A stretch of 64,000 bases of DNA from Microbispora oryzae (GCF_017896165.1 NZ_JAFCNB010000002.1:1-64000), one strand, 5' to 3'; shown: positions 27,853 through 37,028, counted from the first letter of the stretch. The notes: generated by a model from the letters alone, not told the origin. Numbers and translations are program-made.

Positions 27853-28829
27853 GACCCCATCATGCCTCCCGGGGGCCGGCGCCGGGAGCCCATCTTCGCC
27901 GCGACGGTGGCCGACAGGGCGACGGCCGCCAGCGACACCACCCGGGCCAGTCGTACCGACCTGCGGATGTCCCGGATCCTCGGCCGCGGGCCGTCGCCCA
28001 GCTCGGGCCGGTGCTCGACCCGGCCGCCGTAGTCGTTGGCGCCGCCGAGCCGTACGCCGAGGGCTCCGGCGAAGGCGGCCTCGCACCGGCCGGAGTTGGG
28101 GCTGGGATGCCGGTGTCCGTCCCGGAGCACCACGGCCGCCGCCACGCGGGGCGAGCCGCCCGCCGTGCCCGCGAAGGCGACGGTCAGCAGGGCAGTCAGC
28201 CGGGCGGGCACGAGATTCGCCAGGTCGTCGAGCCGCGCCGAGGCCCAGCCGAACCTCTCGTAGCGCGGCGACCGATGCCCCACCATCGCGTCGAGCGTGT
28301 TCACCACGCGGTAGCCGAGCAGGCCGGGAAGGCCGAGCACGGCTCCCCACACGAGCGGGCCGACGACGGCGTCCGAGGTGTTCTCGGCGATCGACTCGAC
28401 CGTTCCCCTGGCCAGTTCGGCGGAGTCGAGGCCGGAGGGGTCCCGGCCGCACAGGTGCGGCAGCCGTTCGCGGGCCGCCTCGATGTCGCCCGCTTCGAGC
28501 GACGCCGCCATGGCCGCGCCCTCACGGGCCAGGGTGGTGCCGCCGAGCACGGCCCAAGTGGCGGCGGCGGTGACGGCCACACGGGCGAGCGGACGGGTGC
28601 GCGTCAACCGGTCGGCCGCCACGCCGACGGCCCCCGCCCCGCAGACGCAGGCGGCGGTGAAGAGCGCCCCCGTCACCCGTGAGTCCCGATATATCCGCTT
28701 TTCTAAGGCGCTGGCGGCGGCGCCGAAGGCCGCCACCGGATGGCCCCGCCTGGGGTCGCCCACCACCGCGTCGACCGCCGCCCCGACCAGCACGCCGGCC
28801 GCGGTCGCCCTGTCCATGATCCGCACCAC
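27849..28829 (-). CDS. cobD: adenosylcobinamide-phosphate synthase CobD/CbiB
   Basis: A 326-residue membrane enzyme that attaches aminopropanol (or its phosphate) to adenosylcobyric acid. It has the family features GDPRRGHPVAAFG near the N-terminus, TVESIAENTSDAVVGPLVW, NTLDAMVGHRSPRYERFGW, RLDDLANLVPARLTALL, and PNSGRCEAAFAGALGVRLGG. Four to five hydrophobic segments are present. It is separated from the cysG-cobT-cbiX block by 20 kb, and the 33-residue peptide follows its stop. Confidence 0.93.
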   Translation of the reverse strand: MVRIMDRATAAGVLVGAAVDAVVGDPRRGHPVAAFGAAASALEKRIYRDSRVTGALFTAACVCGAGAVGVAADRLTRTRPLARVAVTAAATWAVLGGTTLAREGAAMAASLEAGDIEAARERLPHLCGRDPSGLDSAELARGTVESIAENTSDAVVGPLVWGAVLGLPGLLGYRVVNTLDAMVGHRSPRYERFGWASARLDDLANLVPARLTALLTVAFAGTAGGSPRVAAAVVLRDGHRHPSPNSGRCEAAFAGALGVRLGGANDYGGRVEHRPELGDGPRPRIRDIRRSVRLARVVSLAAVALSATVAAKMGSRRRPPGGMMGS

Positions 28830-28850
28830 GCCCGCATTCTTCCGCAGGGC

Positions 28851-29669
28851 TCACATGAGGTGGGCGCGCAGGTCGTCCTCGTTCGCGTCCAGCCAGGCGG
28901 CGGCCCTTCGTATGCGGGCGCCCGCGCCGTCCGCCCACCTGCGGGCCCACCCCGGCTCCGCCCCGCGTGCACGGTCGCGCATGACGAGGTAGGACCGGCC
29001 GAGCCTGATCCTCGACGCGTCGACGACCCGGAGCCGCTCGCGGGCCGTCAGCCCGTAGGCGTCGCAGAAGATCCGCATCCGCGCGCCCGCGTCCAGCGTG
29101 CGCTGCACCGGCTCCCGGTCGACCGGGTCGGCCAGCGGCGCCCAGTGCCGCAACGTCGTGACCACGTCGAACAGGCGCGTCGTCGGCCTCGCCATGGCGA
29201 AGTCGATCAGCGCGTACGGCAGGAGCGGGTTTCCGGGCGACGGCGAGGGCCGGAAGACCACGTTCTCCGGGGTCACGTCACAGTGGCCAACCAGCTCAGG
29301 CTCGTCGTCGAGACTCGACCCGCGTTCCCACACCGCGCCGGGCAGCGGCGCGAACGACGCGGCGGCCTCGTGGAGCTCGCGCAGCAGCCGGGCCAGCGCG
29401 ACCAGCGCTGCCTCACTCATCGCGTACGCCGGGAGGGGCCGCCCCGGCACCTCGCCCTCGACGTACGTGAGCACCTGCCGGCCGAGCTCGTCGACGCCCA
29501 GCGCCCGGGGAGCGCCGGGAAAACCGGCGGACTCCAGATGACGCAGCAGCGCGCTCACCGACCCGGACGACGGCCGCCCCGGCCGCCGCACCGTCCCGGC
29601 GACCCGTACGACCGGCGCGTCCGGCTCACCACCCAGGGCGATCTCGGGCGAGGCGAAGCGCGTCGACAT
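28851..29669 (-). CDS. aminoglycoside phosphotransferase-like kinase
   Basis: A 272-residue APH-fold protein. The Brenner-type motif is VGHCDVTPENVVF (catalytic Asp, then Asn), and the following Asp is in YALIDFAMARPTTRLFD. The Gly-rich N-lobe (VRRPGRPSSGSVSALLRHL) and YVEGEVPGRPLP support this. It phosphorylates a small-molecule hydroxyl; the substrate is unknown and a resistance role should not be assumed. The ATG at 29669 (MSTRFASPEIA) is preferred to a longer reading that has no Shine-Dalgarno. It lies 21 bp upstream of cobD. Confidence 0.82.
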   Translation of the reverse strand: MSTRFASPEIALGGEPDAPVVRVAGTVRRPGRPSSGSVSALLRHLESAGFPGAPRALGVDELGRQVLTYVEGEVPGRPLPAYAMSEAALVALARLLRELHEAAASFAPLPGAVWERGSSLDDEPELVGHCDVTPENVVFRPSPSPGNPLLPYALIDFAMARPTTRLFDVVTTLRHWAPLADPVDREPVQRTLDAGARMRIFCDAYGLTARERLRVVDASRIRLGRSYLVMRDRARGAEPGWARRWADGAGARIRRAAAWLDANEDDLRAHLM

Positions 29670-29840
29670 GGCCACGCAGCCTATCCCGGCAAGCCGCCGG
29701 AACCGGACCGATTCGCCGGATACGCCGCCGCGAAGTCGCCGAGCACGCACGCGGCCACACCGGTTCGCCGAGATGCCGGTGCAGGCCGCGGGACCTCAGC
29801 GCGACGTCTCCTGCCCAGCGCGGGGTCCTAGGATGATCGC

Positions 29841-30812
29841 ATGCGAATCGGAGCCCTCGGCGCTGCCCGCATCACACCGAACGCCCTGGTGAAACCGGCT
29901 CGCCTGGTGCCCGGCGTGGAAGTCACCGCCGTGGCGGCACGCGACCGCGGCCGGGCCGCCGCGTTCGCCGCCAAGCACAGGATCCCCCGGGTGCTCGATT
30001 CGTACGAAGCGCTGGTGACCGATCCCGCCGTCGACGCCGTCTACAACCCGCTGCCGAACGCGCTGCACACGGAATGGACCCTGCGCGCCCTCGAAGCCGG
30101 CAAGCACGTCCTGTGCGAGAAACCGCTCACCTCGAACGCCGAGGAGGCCCGGCGGGTGGCGGAGGCCGCCGACAAGGCGGGGCTCGTCGTCATGGAGGCG
30201 TTCCACTACCGGTATCACCCGCTGGCGGAGCGGATGCGGGCCATCGTCGGACAGATCGGCGAGGTGCGCCGGATCGAGACCGCGATGTGCTTCCCGCTGC
30301 CCCGTTTCTCCGACATCCGCTACGACCTCGCGCTGTCGGGTGGCGCCCTCATGGACGCCGGCTGTTACGCCGTCCACTGCGCCCGCCTGCTCGGCGGCGG
30401 CGAACCCGAGGTGACGTCGGCCCGCGCCCTGCTCCGCTCCCCCGGCGTCGACCGGGCCATGACGGCCGAGCTGGCGTTCCCCTCCGGCGCGACCGGCCGC
30501 GTACACGCGTCGCTGTGGTCGTCGTCCCTGCTCAGACTGTCCGCCCGGGTGACCGGCTCGCGGGGCGAGATGCGGGTGACCAACTTCGCGCTGCCGCAGC
30601 TCTTCCACCGGCTGTCGTACACGGTGGACGGTGTCACACGGCGGGAGAAAGTCCCCGGCGACGCCACCTACACCTGCCAACTGCGCGCCTTCGAGACAGC
30701 CGTACGCACCGGCGACGGCAACCTCACCCCACCGGCCGACGCGATCGCCAACATGACCGTGATCGACCAGATCTACCGAGCCGCCGGACTGGCCCCCAGA
30801 GCGACGGTGTAG
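29841..30812 (+). CDS. Gfo/Idh/MocA family oxidoreductase
   Basis: A 323-residue NAD(P)-dependent oxidoreductase. The Rossmann start is RIGALGAARITPNALVKPA, with the diagnostic EKPLTSNAEEARR (Lys for cofactor/substrate) and EAFHYRYHPLAERM; the catalytic-His region is GGALMDAGCYAVHCARLL. It acts on a sugar, inositol or dihydrodiol substrate, not resolved. It is monocistronic, followed by a strong hairpin, and lies immediately upstream of the tRNA gene. Confidence 0.9.
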   Translation: MRIGALGAARITPNALVKPARLVPGVEVTAVAARDRGRAAAFAAKHRIPRVLDSYEALVTDPAVDAVYNPLPNALHTEWTLRALEAGKHVLCEKPLTSNAEEARRVAEAADKAGLVVMEAFHYRYHPLAERMRAIVGQIGEVRRIETAMCFPLPRFSDIRYDLALSGGALMDAGCYAVHCARLLGGGEPEVTSARALLRSPGVDRAMTAELAFPSGATGRVHASLWSSSLLRLSARVTGSRGEMRVTNFALPQLFHRLSYTVDGVTRREKVPGDATYTCQLRAFETAVRTGDGNLTPPADAIANMTVIDQIYRAAGLAPRATV

Positions 30813-30827
30813 CCCGTGGCCACAGCA

Positions 30828-30854
30828 CCCCGAGCAATCGAGAAGGGCTCGGGG
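30828..30854 (+). terminator. hairpin terminator after the Gfo/Idh gene
   Basis: CCCCGAGC (30828-30835) and GCTCGGGG (30847-30854) form a perfect 8-bp stem with an 11-nt loop, 16 bp after the stop codon. There is no T-run, as is usual in high-GC actinobacteria. Confidence 0.7.
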
Positions 30855-30958
30855 CGTGGGTTGATCTATCCTGTCTACGTGGGCCGAATCCGATGCTGTT
30901 CGCCAGGTGTGAGGCATGTGGTACGGTCCCGAAAGTCCAGGCCCCACGGCCTGGACGG

Positions 30959-31032
30959 GCGCCCTTAGCTCAGCTGGATAGAGCATCGGACTTCTAATCC
31001 GACGGTCGGGGGTTCGAATCCCTCAGGGCGCG
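30959..31032 (+). tRNA. tRNA-Arg (anticodon TCT)
   Basis: A 74-nt cloverleaf. Acceptor GCGCCCT pairs with AGGGCGC; D-arm GCTC-AGCTGGATA-GAGC; anticodon stem TCGGA/TCCGA with loop CTTCTAA (anticodon TCT); T-arm GGGGG-TTCGAAT-CCCTC. CCA is not encoded. Its 3' half is the core of the attachment site used by the integrated element, which reconstitutes the gene exactly. Confidence 0.95.
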
Positions 31033-31036
31033 CTCC
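30990..31036. repeat. attL core: 47-bp direct repeat in tRNA-Arg 3' end
   Basis: The 47 bp from the anticodon loop of tRNA-Arg to just past its 3' end are identical to 47384-47430 and match 50855-50901 with one mismatch. The integrase gene starts its 3' end about 250 bp away, as expected at attL of a tRNA-integrating element. Confidence 0.93.
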
Positions 31037-31237
31037 CCCATCCAGCCCACTTGCCGTGTGAGCTGGGCCTTCTCATGATCGGGCTCTCGCCGAGGATGCA
31101 GCCGGACGCCACGAGGTGCAGCCCCAGGCGGCCACTCCCGGAATATATCCGGAATGATCTTGGCCCCGTTTCCGCAGGTCGCCGGGCGGATTCCGCCAAC
31201 TTCCGGAACGATTCCGAGCCTCCCGGAACACGCCGAA

Positions 31238-31261
31238 GGGCCTCGGCGTGGACCGAGACCC
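31238..31261 (-). terminator. hairpin downstream of the integrase gene
   Basis: A 24-nt hairpin with stem CTCGG/CCGAG flanked by GGG/ACCC, 25 bp past the integrase stop. Related hairpins with changed but still paired bases occur at 47631-47654 and 53889-53912. Confidence 0.6.
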
Positions 31262-31286
31262 TTCGTCGACACGTGCTCGTGTCGCC

Positions 31287-32669
31287 TCATCCGGCGAGAG
31301 CTTCCAGGATCCGCTGGTTGGCGACGTCGCGTTGACCGTCGATGCACTTGGCGTACACCCTGAGCATCACGTCTATGCCATGGCCGGCCCGCTCTGCAGC
31401 TTCCGGTGCGTGGACTCCCGCGTTCAGCCACAGCGAGACGGCCGCGTGGCGCAGGTCGTACGGCCGGGCAGCGAGAGGAGAGGCTACCTGCTCGGGCGTG
31501 AAGGCGTAGCTCCGTGCCTCTTTCCAGACCTTCGAGTAGGCCGAGCCGGAGATGAGGCCCCCCGTCCTCGTACGGAAGAGCCGTCCGTCGTTACCGACGC
31601 CGTGCCGCTCGATGTGCTCGCGGAGGATGGCGACCAGTTCGGGCGGGATCGGTACCTGCCGCGTGTCCTTCTCGCTGCGGTGCTTGAGCCCGCGATCGTC
31701 GTGGGTCTTGCCCGAGTCGGTGAAGCGCTTGTTGCTCTGCGGCTTGGTCTTCTCCAGGGTGAGCAGGCCCCAGCCGGATTCGGGCAGGTGACAGTCCTTC
31801 TCACGCAGCCCAGCCGCCTCAGCCGGTCGCAGGCCGCCGAAGTACATGCAGGCGAACATCGCGGCTAGCATCGGCCCCCGCGTCCGGCCGCAGTAGGTCA
31901 CGGCCGTCAGCAGCTCGCGCGCCTGGGCGGGATTCACCACCGCGCGCCGATCGATCTCATCCGTCGACTTGGGACGGCGTAGCTTCACCCGGTCGAGTGG
32001 ATTTGCCGAAAGCTCTTCCAGCTCTACGGCGTAGTCCAAGGCGTGATGGAACACGGCCCGCTTGCGCCGGTAGGTCGAGGCCGCCGCCGCGGAGCCGTCG
32101 AGGAGGAGCGCGAGCGCCTCCAGGGCCGCCCGTGCATGCTTGGCGTCCTCCAAGGCAGTGAGAGGCAACGAAGCCGCTTCCAGCCAGCGCAGTGCGCCTG
32201 CGATCTCAGGCGTAGGAGCCGGACGACGGTCAGCCGGCACGAACGCGAACTCTCGGAGAGCGCGCCGCAAGGTTTCGTCATCGGGTCGGCCCGGCCGGTC
32301 GCTGGTGAGCACGGGCGTGACGTTGGACAGCGCGTCTGTCATGCCCTCCCGACTCTTGGCCGCGGAGTGAGGCCAGCGGGTCTCGACGTAGGCGACGGCG
32401 AAGGCGAACCACGTGCGAGCGTTCTTCGCCTTGACCATGGATTCGGGGAGCCCGGTCTCAAGGTCGAAAGCTTCCCCGCGCTTGGCGGCCTGCCGCAGGT
32501 CCGACAGATAGCTCTCGGCCAGGCCCTTCGTTCGGAACGTCGAGGACTTCTCGCGGGTGTCCACTGTCCACCGCACGGTGTGCGAAACGACCCGCTTCGG
32601 CTTCCCCGGCCCCTGGGAGGTCTTGTTCGCGCGGATCTCCCAGAACTTCACGTTGTAGGTCGGGTTCAC
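31287..32669 (-). CDS. int: tyrosine site-specific integrase
   Basis: A 460-residue tyrosine recombinase that integrates the element into tRNA-Arg(TCT). Catalytic residues are visible: Arg in YFGGLRPAEAAGL, RHxxR-type YDLRHAAVSLWLNAG, AGHGIDVMLRVYAKC with the GH His and the nucleophile Tyr. The N-terminal arm-binding domain is followed by a SAM-like core-binding domain at residues ~75-200. The start is GTG at 32669, overlapping the xis stop (GTGA). The gene faces attL. A homologous C-terminal fragment persists at 48220-48521. Confidence 0.95.
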   Translation of the reverse strand: MNPTYNVKFWEIRANKTSQGPGKPKRVVSHTVRWTVDTREKSSTFRTKGLAESYLSDLRQAAKRGEAFDLETGLPESMVKAKNARTWFAFAVAYVETRWPHSAAKSREGMTDALSNVTPVLTSDRPGRPDDETLRRALREFAFVPADRRPAPTPEIAGALRWLEAASLPLTALEDAKHARAALEALALLLDGSAAAASTYRRKRAVFHHALDYAVELEELSANPLDRVKLRRPKSTDEIDRRAVVNPAQARELLTAVTYCGRTRGPMLAAMFACMYFGGLRPAEAAGLREKDCHLPESGWGLLTLEKTKPQSNKRFTDSGKTHDDRGLKHRSEKDTRQVPIPPELVAILREHIERHGVGNDGRLFRTRTGGLISGSAYSKVWKEARSYAFTPEQVASPLAARPYDLRHAAVSLWLNAGVHAPEAAERAGHGIDVMLRVYAKCIDGQRDVANQRILEALAG

Positions 32670-32854
32670 GCCGCCTCCCGGAGGCTTTCCAACCAGGCGG
32701 CGAACTCGCTGCGGTAGATACGGATCTCGCCGTTGGGGAGCTTGAAGCCCTGGGGTGCCTTGCCGATCTCGCGCCACCGATAAAAGGTGCGGACGGACAC
32801 GCCGAGTTCGTCGAGGATCTCGGGGACCGTCATCAGCTTGTCGTCCTTTCTCAT
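32666..32854 (-). CDS. xis: excisionase-type helix-turn-helix protein
   Basis: A 62-residue protein with MTVPEILDELGVSVRTFYRWREIGKAPQG and wing LPNGEIRIYRSEFAAWL: the HTH_17 layout of AICE Xis proteins. It overlaps repSA by 4 bp upstream and int by 4 bp downstream, so the three are coupled. It would assist the integrase in excision. Confidence 0.9.
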   Translation of the reverse strand: MRKDDKLMTVPEILDELGVSVRTFYRWREIGKAPQGFKLPNGEIRIYRSEFAAWLESLREAA

Positions 32855-34467
32855 GCCGCCCTCCCTTCAATTGCCGAAAGAACTCGTCCGTCCGCCTCGG
32901 CTTGGAGCCGGTCGAGGTGGTTGCGCCAGCGCTGGCGTTCGTGGACCGACCGCAGGAGCCGAACGCCGATGGGGGCCAGGTCGGGATCACCGGGCTTGAC
33001 CGGTCGCCAGACGTAGCGGTGGGGATCGACCGGCGCGTCTTCGACGCCGAGCGCTTCCAGGACCCAGGTACGCCGGTCCTGCTTGTGCTCGGTCAGGGTC
33101 TTGTTGGACCACTTCCTTGAGACCAGGACCCGGCGGCCTGCGTAGCCAAGGTGGTCGGGCTTGTGCGCCTTGCCCCTGCACCGGCCCGGAACCATGCCCG
33201 GCTTGGCGCCCTTCGGCTGCACCCCGTACCGCAGCCAGTTCGGACACGTCGGCGCGCACGGCTCGAACCGCAGCGCGTCGAGCAGCCGTTCGGCGTGTGC
33301 TTTGCGGCGTGGGTCGTCGGTGCCGAGGGCGTCGCCGAGGGACTTGGTCAGGTACTTCGAGAGGTACTGAATGAGCTGGTCGGCGTCCGGCGTTCCGGCG
33401 AGCACGCCCTTGATGTCGGCCTGGTCGCCGAAGCGGAGGACGTGCAGGGGTTCCGCCTCGTCGTCCTGGTCGAGCTTGTCGAGGGCCTGTTCCCAAGTCG
33501 GCAGCACTTCCCCGGTTTCGGGGTCGAGGTAGCCGGCCCCGTCCTCCCAGACCGGCAGGTGGTCCCCCTCGAACCGGACCGTGTCCGTGGAGGGCCACCA
33601 CACCTGGTGGTACGTCGCGGCGATGATCTGCCGCAGCTCCGCGCGCGGGAGCGTGCCGCGGATCGCCATATGCAGATGCGGCGCAAGCCGCTTCTGAGGC
33701 TCGACGGTGGCGAAGTACTGCACGTCATATCCCGCCACACGGCGGAGGTTCTGCACGAAGCGGTCCACGAGCTTGGAGAAGTGCAGCGCATCCCGGGCCG
33801 CCCGCGCATAGTCGTACCGGTCCGGGTCGAGGGGCGCGCCCTCCAGCACCCGCCCGTAGGAGGGCAGGGTGAGGGTCACGAACATCGACGGCCGGTAGAC
33901 CTTGCCGTCCGACCCGGTGAAGGTCCGCCCGAGCGTGGTCTTGATCATCTGCCGCTTGGGCAGATCCGGGGCGTCCTGCCGCCGCTTGGTCGAGCGCGAC
34001 CGCTTGCCGGAAGTCCGGCCGAGGACGTTGCCGCGCATCCCGGCGGCGTTGATCTCCTCGTCCAGGTCCACGATCGCGGCGTCCAGGTCGGTGGTGTCGC
34101 CGCCGGTCTTTTCGACCTCGTCCCGCCAGGTTTGGGCGTCGGCTCGCAGCTCGACGAGGTGACGCTGATACTCGTCGGCGTTGTCGGGGAGGTTGACCGG
34201 TTCGTGGTCGAGGTGCCAGCCCTCCCGGCACTGCGCCCGACGCAACTGGCGATTCCGCTTGGCGCACGGCGGGCACTTGCTCTCCAGCGTCGCCCCGCAG
34301 GGGACGTCGATGACCTCAACCTGTCCGGTGAGGATGTCCTGCCGCCGCAGCGGCACCGGGCGAATGCACACGCCGTACTGCTTGGCGATCTCCTCGACGA
34401 CGCCCCGGGCCAGCGGCATCGCCATGCGGACGGCGCGAGGGGTGGCCCTGTCATTGGCGGCTGTCAC
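32851..34467 (-). CDS. repSA: RepSA-like replication initiator
   Basis: A 538-residue rolling-circle initiator of the pSAM2 RepSA kind. The zinc-like cluster CPPCAKRNRQLRRAQC lies near residue 65-80, the HUH metal motif is APHLHMAIRG, and a candidate catalytic Tyr is in IAATYHQVWWP. It nicks the excised circle at its origin to start replication. Its start overlaps the preceding small zinc-ribbon gene by 4 bp. The origin probably lies inside or near this gene but is not recognisable. Confidence 0.9.
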   Translation of the reverse strand: MTAANDRATPRAVRMAMPLARGVVEEIAKQYGVCIRPVPLRRQDILTGQVEVIDVPCGATLESKCPPCAKRNRQLRRAQCREGWHLDHEPVNLPDNADEYQRHLVELRADAQTWRDEVEKTGGDTTDLDAAIVDLDEEINAAGMRGNVLGRTSGKRSRSTKRRQDAPDLPKRQMIKTTLGRTFTGSDGKVYRPSMFVTLTLPSYGRVLEGAPLDPDRYDYARAARDALHFSKLVDRFVQNLRRVAGYDVQYFATVEPQKRLAPHLHMAIRGTLPRAELRQIIAATYHQVWWPSTDTVRFEGDHLPVWEDGAGYLDPETGEVLPTWEQALDKLDQDDEAEPLHVLRFGDQADIKGVLAGTPDADQLIQYLSKYLTKSLGDALGTDDPRRKAHAERLLDALRFEPCAPTCPNWLRYGVQPKGAKPGMVPGRCRGKAHKPDHLGYAGRRVLVSRKWSNKTLTEHKQDRRTWVLEALGVEDAPVDPHRYVWRPVKPGDPDLAPIGVRLLRSVHERQRWRNHLDRLQAEADGRVLSAIEGRAA

Positions 34468-34625
34468 TGGTCACCGCCGGAGGGCTCGACGATCACGATT
34501 GCCTTCTCGCCGCACTCGCGGCACTCGATTACGCCCCGGACGGGGTAAAGCCACAGCGCGTTGCGGGTGCCGCAGGCCGCGCAGGTGAGCTCGTCGAGAA
34601 GGTGGGAGATCTCAACCACGGGCAT
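34464..34625 (-). CDS. small zinc-ribbon protein
   Basis: A 53-residue protein, MPVVEISHLLDELTCAACGT at its start, with two CxxC knuckles (CAAC and CREC) forming a zinc ribbon. It overlaps the 3' end of the traSA-like gene (14 bp) and the repSA start (4 bp), so it is a true member of the operon. Proteins of this size occur between tra and rep genes in several AICEs; function unknown. Confidence 0.7.
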   Translation of the reverse strand: MPVVEISHLLDELTCAACGTRNALWLYPVRGVIECRECGEKAIVIVEPSGGDQ

Positions 34626-36051
34626 GCGCCCCCGCCCTGCCGGTCGAGAAGATGGCAACCATGGTGCGAATGTCCTCATCGGAGACGTAGGCCGCGCGCA
34701 CGCGGATCGGATCGGGCGAGGTTTCGAGCCGGACGTAGCCGACGCCCGCGCCGAGTTCGGGAACCGGTGAGATGTGGTCAGCGAGCGCGCCCCGGTCGCG
34801 TGCGCCGTCGCCGAGGACCATGTCCACCTGTTCGGACTCGTCGAGACGGAGGGCGATCTTGTCGGGGAACAGGTTGCGGATGTTCATGACCTCCTTGCGC
34901 GGGTCCTGGAGTGCGGCCATGACGCCGACGCCGACCGCCCGGCCTTGGGTCGTGAGCGTGGCCAGGGCCGCTTTGGTTCGCTCCCGGAGGCCTTTGTCGG
35001 ACTGGTAGGCGGTCAGGAAGGCGACCTCGTCGACGACAACCAGGACGAAGGGGTCTGCCACGGTAGGTGTGTGGGAGCGCTGGTTGCCGCCGAACCGGTC
35101 GGCGCGCTCCTGCATCACCGCCACGGCCGCCTCAAGCAGGTCGGCGCACTCGGCAGGGGTCGCCGCGTAGCGGGGGCCGAACAGCGCCCGGCCGAAGGAC
35201 AGCTCCATCCGCTTGGGATCGAGCGCCCAGACCTGCACCAGGCCCGCCCGCATCGCGGGAAGCAGGCCGCGGATGGCGCTCCACAGGTAGGAGCCTTTAC
35301 CCGCGCCGGTCGCGCCCGCGATCAGCACATGCGTGCCGTGGACCTTGAGCCGATACGGTGTGCCGTCCTCGCACCGGCCGATCTCGACCGCCCCCACCGA
35401 GGCAACCTCTGGGATGGGAACGGCCGGCAACGGCTCGGCGAGGGGGTCATGCCGGGGCAGGGTCAGCACGAGGCGACCAGCGCGCGCGATCGACACCCGG
35501 CAACTTCGGGCGCCGAAGCCGTGCGCGAGGTGGTCGGCCCGGTCGGTCCAGTCCTTGACCGCCTGCCCGTTCAGCATCTTCACGGTGACCAGGTCGGCCC
35601 AGGAGGTACACCGCACCTTGACCAGGCGGGGCAGGTAGTCCCGGCCGCGCAGGTGACGCCCGAGACCGGAGACGATCATCACCGGTTGCCAGTGCCGCCG
35701 GTACACCCACACCAGGCGCCACCACGCGAGCAGCGGCCAGCCGACCACGCGCAGGAACGAATCCCGCTCCAGCAGCACCCACGACAGCCCGAGTGCGGGC
35801 AGGAAACCGGCCAGGACCACGGCCATGCGCCAGCCGTAGGTCAGGGTGACCACGACGGGGGCCAGGGCGGCGGTGCAGGCAATTGGGTGCCGCCAGAGCG
35901 TCCGGATCAGCCCGCGTAGCAGGCGGGCCAGCCAGATCACGATGGTGACGATCGCGGGGGTTTGCATGACGGCCGGGCGGAAGACGACGGCCGTGTCCGG
36001 GGTAGTGGAGACGAGGTTACGTGCCTCGTCTCCGGGCAGTCTTCTCAGCAT
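34612..36051 (-). CDS. traSA: FtsK/SpoIIIE-type conjugal DNA translocase
   Basis: A 479-residue translocase. Two to three membrane segments lie within residues 25-110, followed by the RecA-like motor with Walker A AGATGAGKGSY near residue 247 and Walker B FVLVVVDEVAFL near 350, then the TLTTQGRAVGVGVMAALQDPR region. In pSAM2-type elements one hexameric TraSA pumps double-stranded DNA between mycelia without a relaxase. The start given is the longest reading; an internal ATG at codon 29 (MQTPAIVTI) is an alternative. Confidence 0.9.
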   Translation of the reverse strand: MLRRLPGDEARNLVSTTPDTAVVFRPAVMQTPAIVTIVIWLARLLRGLIRTLWRHPIACTAALAPVVVTLTYGWRMAVVLAGFLPALGLSWVLLERDSFLRVVGWPLLAWWRLVWVYRRHWQPVMIVSGLGRHLRGRDYLPRLVKVRCTSWADLVTVKMLNGQAVKDWTDRADHLAHGFGARSCRVSIARAGRLVLTLPRHDPLAEPLPAVPIPEVASVGAVEIGRCEDGTPYRLKVHGTHVLIAGATGAGKGSYLWSAIRGLLPAMRAGLVQVWALDPKRMELSFGRALFGPRYAATPAECADLLEAAVAVMQERADRFGGNQRSHTPTVADPFVLVVVDEVAFLTAYQSDKGLRERTKAALATLTTQGRAVGVGVMAALQDPRKEVMNIRNLFPDKIALRLDESEQVDMVLGDGARDRGALADHISPVPELGAGVGYVRLETSPDPIRVRAAYVSDEDIRTMVAIFSTGRAGAHARG

Positions 36052-36138
36052 TAGGCTGGAGTCCTCTCAAGCATTGGCGTGCGTGGGAGATCCGAGGGGC
36101 CGCCGGAAGTTCCCGCTTCCAGCGGCCCCGCTTGCATG

Positions 36139-36465
36139 TCAGGCCGCCGAGCCGCCGACCGGAAGGGCGAGCTGATCGGAGTCGGCCGGCTGCTGCTCGA
36201 CCAGGCGCTCACACTCGGCGAGGTAGCGCGAGGCGGCCTGGACGATCTGCCGGGCGATCTCGACATCCCTGGGGGTGACCGGCCCGGCCGCCGTAGTCGA
36301 GACGGTCACGTCCACGCTCGGGCTGGTGATGGCGAAGTAGGGCCGCCCGGAGTCGAGCACCGAGGCCCCGGCCCGCAGCTCAGGCGAGTAGAACGAGATG
36401 CCGACGTTGGCGGGATTGCCGGGGCTGAGCGACAGCGTGACGTAGGTGTAGGGGTCGCGGAGCAT
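36139..36465 (-). CDS. small AICE protein of unknown function
   Basis: A 108-residue protein beginning MLRDPYTYVTLSLSPGNPAN, probably beta-rich, with a helical C-terminal half ending in an acidic stretch. No family recognised. Its start shares one base with the stop of the upstream gene (TGATG). It lies between regulator and tra genes, where AICEs carry spread or replication accessory genes. Confidence 0.75.
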   Translation of the reverse strand: MLRDPYTYVTLSLSPGNPANVGISFYSPELRAGASVLDSGRPYFAITSPSVDVTVSTTAAGPVTPRDVEIARQIVQAASRYLAECERLVEQQPADSDQLALPVGGSAA

Positions 36466-36902
36466 CAGGCCGCCACCTCCTTACCGGCCTTGGCCGAGGC
36501 CGCCGAGGTCCCGGAGGTGGCCGAGGAGCGGGGAGCGTGCATGCCCCTCGCCCGCAGCGAGTAGGCCAGGCGTCCGGTGGTCTGGTGGACGTACGGCGTG
36601 ACCGTCATCCCCTCGAACTCGACCGGCGTGATGGGCAGGCCGGGCGTGGAGGTCGGCGGGACCGGCTGCACCGGGGAGATGATCTTCACCGCGACCGTCT
36701 TCTGAGCGAGCTTGGCGGCCGGGTCGGCGTCCATGACGGCGACCTGCCAGACCAGTTCCCCGGTGGTCTTGTCCTTGGCGAACACCGTGCGCCCGCCGGT
36801 CGAGGCGGTGAAGTCCTTGACCTGCTCCACCTCCCCCACCAGGTAGCAGCCGTGCGGGAAGACGTGCTCGAAGGCGATCGGGATAGGTCCTGCAATTGCC
36901 AT
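36465..36902 (-). CDS. small AICE protein of unknown function
   Basis: A 145-residue protein, MAIAGPIPIAFEHVFPHGCY at the start, with a beta-barrel-like core (GRTVFAKDKTTGELVWQVAVMD; KTVAVKIISP) and a low-complexity Ser/Ala tail. Related proteins sit directly before the FtsK-like gene in many actinobacterial elements; function unknown. The ATG at 36902 follows the repeat-rich regulatory region. It is first in the transcript running through tra, rep and int. Confidence 0.75.
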   Translation of the reverse strand: MAIAGPIPIAFEHVFPHGCYLVGEVEQVKDFTASTGGRTVFAKDKTTGELVWQVAVMDADPAAKLAQKTVAVKIISPVQPVPPTSTPGLPITPVEFEGMTVTPYVHQTTGRLAYSLRARGMHAPRSSATSGTSAASAKAGKEVAA

Positions 36903-36945
36903 GTGCGTGATTCCTTCGCTCGGGACGAGTAGCTCAAGCGCTCGT

Positions 36946-37028
36946 CCACTTGTCCGATTGAGTTCTACTGTAAGTCTTGCCCACTCGTCCGCACAAGTCA
37001 CCGAGCGAGACGAGCGGGGTAAGACTTA
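36946..37028. promoter_or_regulatory. KorSA-type operator/terminator region with long inverted repeat
   Basis: TAAGTCTTGCCCACTCGTC (36971-36989) is an imperfect inverted copy of the 20 bp at 37009-37028, which includes the stop codon of the GntR gene. Next to it are CCACTTGTCCG (36946-36956), reappearing as CCACTTGTCTG upstream of the GntR gene itself (37764-37774), and several ACTCGTC/GACGAG words. The layout suits a repressor site for the transfer operon and a terminator for the GntR gene. Confidence 0.55.
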